From contig CAVYEZ010000005.1 of NCBI GenBank assembly GCA_963767685.1, positions 1,364,001 through 1,428,000 of the forward strand: a stretch of DNA of 64,000 nucleotides, read 5' to 3'. Under the pieces are notes generated by a model. It did no database searches, was not told the origin of the DNA, and worked only from the letters and a program-made list of their open reading frames with translations. The first letter of the stretch is position 1, and each line of letters begins with the position of its first letter. This document shows positions 61,345-64,000 of the stretch, in pieces. The translations under genes and the position numbers were made by a program. Source of the stretch: Trebonia sp963767685. GTDB taxonomy: Bacteria > Actinomycetota > Actinomycetes > Streptosporangiales > Streptosporangiaceae.

Positions 61345-63390
61345 ATGAACGGCGAGCAGCCAGGCATCGGTGACCCGGCGCAGCCTGGACGAGGTCGACA
61401 GCGGGATAGTTGGCCTGATCGCGCAGCGCAGCCAGGTCATCGCCGAGATAGCCCGCCTGAAGGAAGGCGGAACTTCGGCGATTCGAGACGCGGACCGCGA
61501 GCGGCAGGTGCTGGCAGGCGTCGAAGCCGAGGCCGCGGATCTCGGTGTATCCGCCAACCTGGTGCGGAGGATCTTCCGCGAACTGATCGACGATTCCGTT
61601 GCCCAGCAAGCGAGGCGCCTGAACGGAGGGCCGGCCGGGCGGCTGCGCGTTGCCTTCCAGGGCTCGGCGCACTCGTACAGCGATGCGGCCGCGCGCAAAT
61701 ACCTGGCTGCCCGCGGCACCGACGGTGACTTGGCCGGATTCCACACCTTCAGCCAGGCGGCCGATGCGCTGCTGGCGGGCGAGGCGGATCTGGCCGTCCT
61801 TCCCATCGAGAACACGACCGCAGGCAGCATCAACGAGGTCTATTCTCTGCTGCGCGAGCACGAGCTGTTCATCGTCGGCGAGGAAACCTGGAAGGTCGAC
61901 CACTGCCTGGCAGCGGTGCAGGACGTCCCGCTAGCCCCTGAGCCGGGTGCTGTCTCACCCTCAGGGCCTCGCGCAGTGCGCGGAATTCCTGCAGTCGCTG
62001 CCGCACGCCACCCCGACGAGCTACTTCGACACGGCCGGGGCCATGGCCGCGGTCGCCGCCGCGGGCGATCCGAGCGTCGCTGCCATCGGCTCCGCCGAGG
62101 CCGCGCAAGCCCACGGCCTGGTGGTGCTCAGGCACGGGGTCGCCGATTGCGCCGACAACTTCACGCGCTTCGTGGCGCTGTCGACCGCCGCTACTCCCGT
62201 CGATACGCGGATTGCCTGCAAGACGAGCCTGATCTTGATCACCCGGCACGAGGAGGGTGCGCTGCTGCGCTGTCTGGAAATCCTGTCGAGCAGCGGCCAC
62301 TCGATGACCAAGCTGGAGTCGCGGCCTCGTCCGGGAAGGCCCTGGGAGTACCTGTTCTTCCTTGATTTCGAAGGCAACGCGGCCGACCTGCGGACAGCCG
62401 CAGCCCTGGACGAGCTCCACTTGCGGCACAGTACGTCAAGGTCCTCGGAAGTTATCCGGCCAAAGCGCTGCGCTATCCGGCCCATCCGGGCAGCCTGCCC
62501 GACACGCCGACCGCGGCGGAGCCGGCCGAGACGCTGGAAGCGGTCGCGGCCGAACGGGCACCGGCGGTGCACCGCTCCAAGCAGTACCGGCTCGTTGACC
62601 GCGCCAGCCGGGCGGCGGACACGGTCGTTCAGGTCGGGCAGCTGCTGATCGGCGGGAGCGGATTCGCGGTGATGGCTGGTCCCTGCTCGGTCGAGAGCCC
62701 TGAGCAGATCACCGCCACGGCGGAATTCGTCCGCGACACGGTGCGCACGTGCTGCGCGGCGGCGTGTTCAAACCCCGGACATCGCCCTACGCCTTCCAGG
62801 GCCTCGGCTGGGAGGGCCTGCACTTGCTGGCCAAGGCCGGACGTGAGACCGGGCTTCCCGTCGTCACCGAGGTCATGGCCGTCGAACAGGTGCACCGCAT
62901 AGCCGAGGCCGAATCCTGCAGATTGGCGCGCGCAATATGCAGAACTTCGACCTGCTGCGCGAAGTCGGCAAGCTCGGCCGGCCGGTGCTGCTCAAGCGCG
63001 GCCTGTCCAGCACGATCGAAGAGTGGCTGGCGGCCGCGGAGTACATTGTCGCGCAGGGCAACCAGCAGGTCATCCTCTGCGAGCGCGGAATCCGGACGTT
63101 CGAGCGGGCCACGCGCAACACCCTGGATCTTTCTGCTGTCGCGGTGCTTCGTGAGCGGTACGCACCTGCCGGTCATCGTCGATCCCAGCCACGGCACCGG
63201 ACTGCGCAGCTACGTCGCGCCGATGGCGTGGGCCGCCCGCGCCGCGGGGGCTCACGGCCTGCTGATCGAGGTTCACCCGACCCCGGACCAGGCGCTGTCG
63301 GATGCCGAGCAGAGCCTGTCTTTCGGTGAGTTCGCCGCGCTCATGAGCCAGCTCGCGGCCGTTCCGGGGCCGAGCAGGGAAAGCGCCTGA
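61345..63390 (+). CDS. Chorismate mutase - prephenate dehydratase - DAHP synthase fusion (several frame breaks)
   Basis: Three enzymes lie in line. Chorismate mutase (AroQ): SLDEVDSGIVGLIAQRSQVIAEIARLK. Prephenate dehydratase: VAFQGSAHSYSDAAARKYL, LPIENTTAGSINEVYSLL, catalytic NFTRFVAL, ACT motif TKLESRPRPGRPWEY. Type I DAHP synthase: KQYRLVDR, VMAGPCSVES, RGGVFKPRTSPYAFQG, ARNMQNFDLLRE, LLKRGLSSTIEEW, ILCERGIRTFE, VDPSHGTGLRSY, LLIEVHP. After PDT the frame runs without a stop through a 30-residue linker (SLPDTPTAAEPAETLEA) into DAHP synthase. Breaks lie near 61360, 61935, 62425, 62744, 62915 and 63155; their net shift is zero, giving about 681 residues. ATG 61345 has GGAGGA 8 bases upstream. 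Confidence 0.78.
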
Positions 63391-63454
63391 CGACGGTTAC
63401 GCCTTTGATTCCGCTGGGCAGGAGCGGGATCCAGGTCAGCCGCCTGTGGCCTGC

Positions 63455-64000
63455 CTACAATTCACGGGGAGGCGTTCCTCCAGCAGCCGCGGGAACCTGT
63501 CGTCTCGGTGTGGCCCGGACGCCCACCGGCGGTGTCCAGCCGAGCCGGCGGGAGATGCCGAGACCGGAGGCCAGGACAGGCGGGATGATCGTCGGCAGCG
63601 CGACGGAACCGGACCGGACCACGAGCGACAGCGCGGCGATCACGCATCCGTCGGCGTCCATGATCCGGGTCGCGACCGAGTCAGCGCGCGGGGTCATTTC
63701 CTCGTGCACGGTCGCCGTGCCGGTTCGCCGGCAGTCGGCGAGTTCGCCGCGAAGCTTCGCGGGATCGGTGATCGTGTTCGGCGTGAACCGGGTCAGCCCG
63801 CGCTCCTCCACGGCGTCGAAGAGGGCGAGCTCCCCGTGCGCGAGCAGCACCTTGCCGACGGCCGAGCTGTGCAGCGGCAGGCGCCCGCCCACCCGGGACG
63901 CCAGTCCAATGGCACCGGGCCGGGAAAGCCGTTCGACAACGACCGCCTCGCGGCCCTCCAGCACCGCCAGCTGAACGTGCTGGTTCAGGGCCGTATACAG
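63455..64000 (-). CDS. IclR family regulator, N-terminus beyond window edge
   Basis: The visible 181 residues are the IclR effector domain: LYTALNQHVQLAVLEGREAVVVERLSRPGAIGLASRVGGRLPLHSSAVGKVLLAHGE, VHEEMTPRADSVATRIMDADG and ALSLVVRSGSVA. The DNA-binding half lies off the right edge. It converges with the three-enzyme fusion gene, 64 bases apart, and its regulon is unknown. Confidence 0.88.
   Translation of the reverse strand: MYTALNQHVQLAVLEGREAVVVERLSRPGAIGLASRVGGRLPLHSSAVGKVLLAHGELALFDAVEERGLTRFTPNTITDPAKLRGELADCRRTGTATVHEEMTPRADSVATRIMDADGCVIAALSLVVRSGSVALPTIIPPVLASGLGISRRLGWTPPVGVRATPRRQVPAAAGGTPPREL

Noticed and set aside
1..64000. tRNA, rRNA or riboswitch genes
   Set aside because: No cloverleaf, rRNA segment or known riboswitch core was recognised by reading; a covariance-model scan would be decisive.

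Overview
The window is high-G+C DNA (about 70% by eye) from an actinobacterium. Gene content fits: F420-type oxidoreductases, a LytR-CpsA-Psr cell-wall ligase, many TetR/MarR/PadR/IclR regulators, NarL-type two-component pairs, GTG starts, and 4-bp start/stop overlaps inside operons. Genus cannot be fixed from the sequence. No rRNA, tRNA, CRISPR array or complete insertion sequence was seen.

Layout. 1-16.6 kb is ordinary chromosome of small regulator/enzyme units: two TetR units, an ArsR-SRPBCC fusion behind a large inverted repeat, an LCP protein, OsmC, a TIM-barrel protein, NmrA/LysR, PPOX, two phosphatases, a lipoprotein, adenylate kinase, an RlmA-type methyltransferase, and a MarR/MFS efflux pair. 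16.6-21 kb is a worn accessory patch: a LuxR remnant, a FitA/PIN toxin-antitoxin pair, a truncated AbiEii-type unit and a frameshifted hydrolase. 21-27 kb is a complete branched-chain amino-acid-type ABC importer operon with a terminal TetR gene. 27-32 kb holds tryptophan 2,3-dioxygenase and an ABC exporter/YceI operon divergent from a two-component pair.

34-41.7 kb is the most interesting part. A two-gene operon encodes a lipase-like alpha/beta hydrolase and an NB-ARC/TPR (NLR-like) protein, and it sits between aromatic-degradation genes (PobA-like, Baeyer-Villiger-like and LigJ-like). The hydrolase C-terminus and the NLR N-terminus carry the same RHIM-like motif. This is the layout of bacterial amyloid-signalling NLR/effector pairs and is my best candidate for an undescribed immune system. 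41.9-44 kb is an AT-richer island with a tightly overlapping three-gene operon of unknown function, followed by a decapitated sensor kinase.

45-49 kb holds an orphan substrate-binding lipoprotein, a UvrC-like GIY-YIG protein, and a PadR operon with a perfect operator. 49.9-53.5 kb is a catabolic cluster (FAH hydrolase, two SDRs, IclR) whose two promoters carry near-identical palindromes. 53.6-57.2 kb is an ABC exporter plus two-component operon. 57.5-64 kb holds a GntR regulator, a self-sufficient (CYP116B-like) P450-reductase-ferredoxin, an Lrp regulator, and a three-enzyme fusion of chorismate mutase, prephenate dehydratase and DAHP synthase, with a partial IclR gene at the edge.

Caution: several genes are split by single-base indels, often beside G or C runs, and these are dense after 57.5 kb. 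Because the domains on both sides stay intact, sequence error is at least as likely as gene decay. Such genes are annotated as one unit with the break noted.
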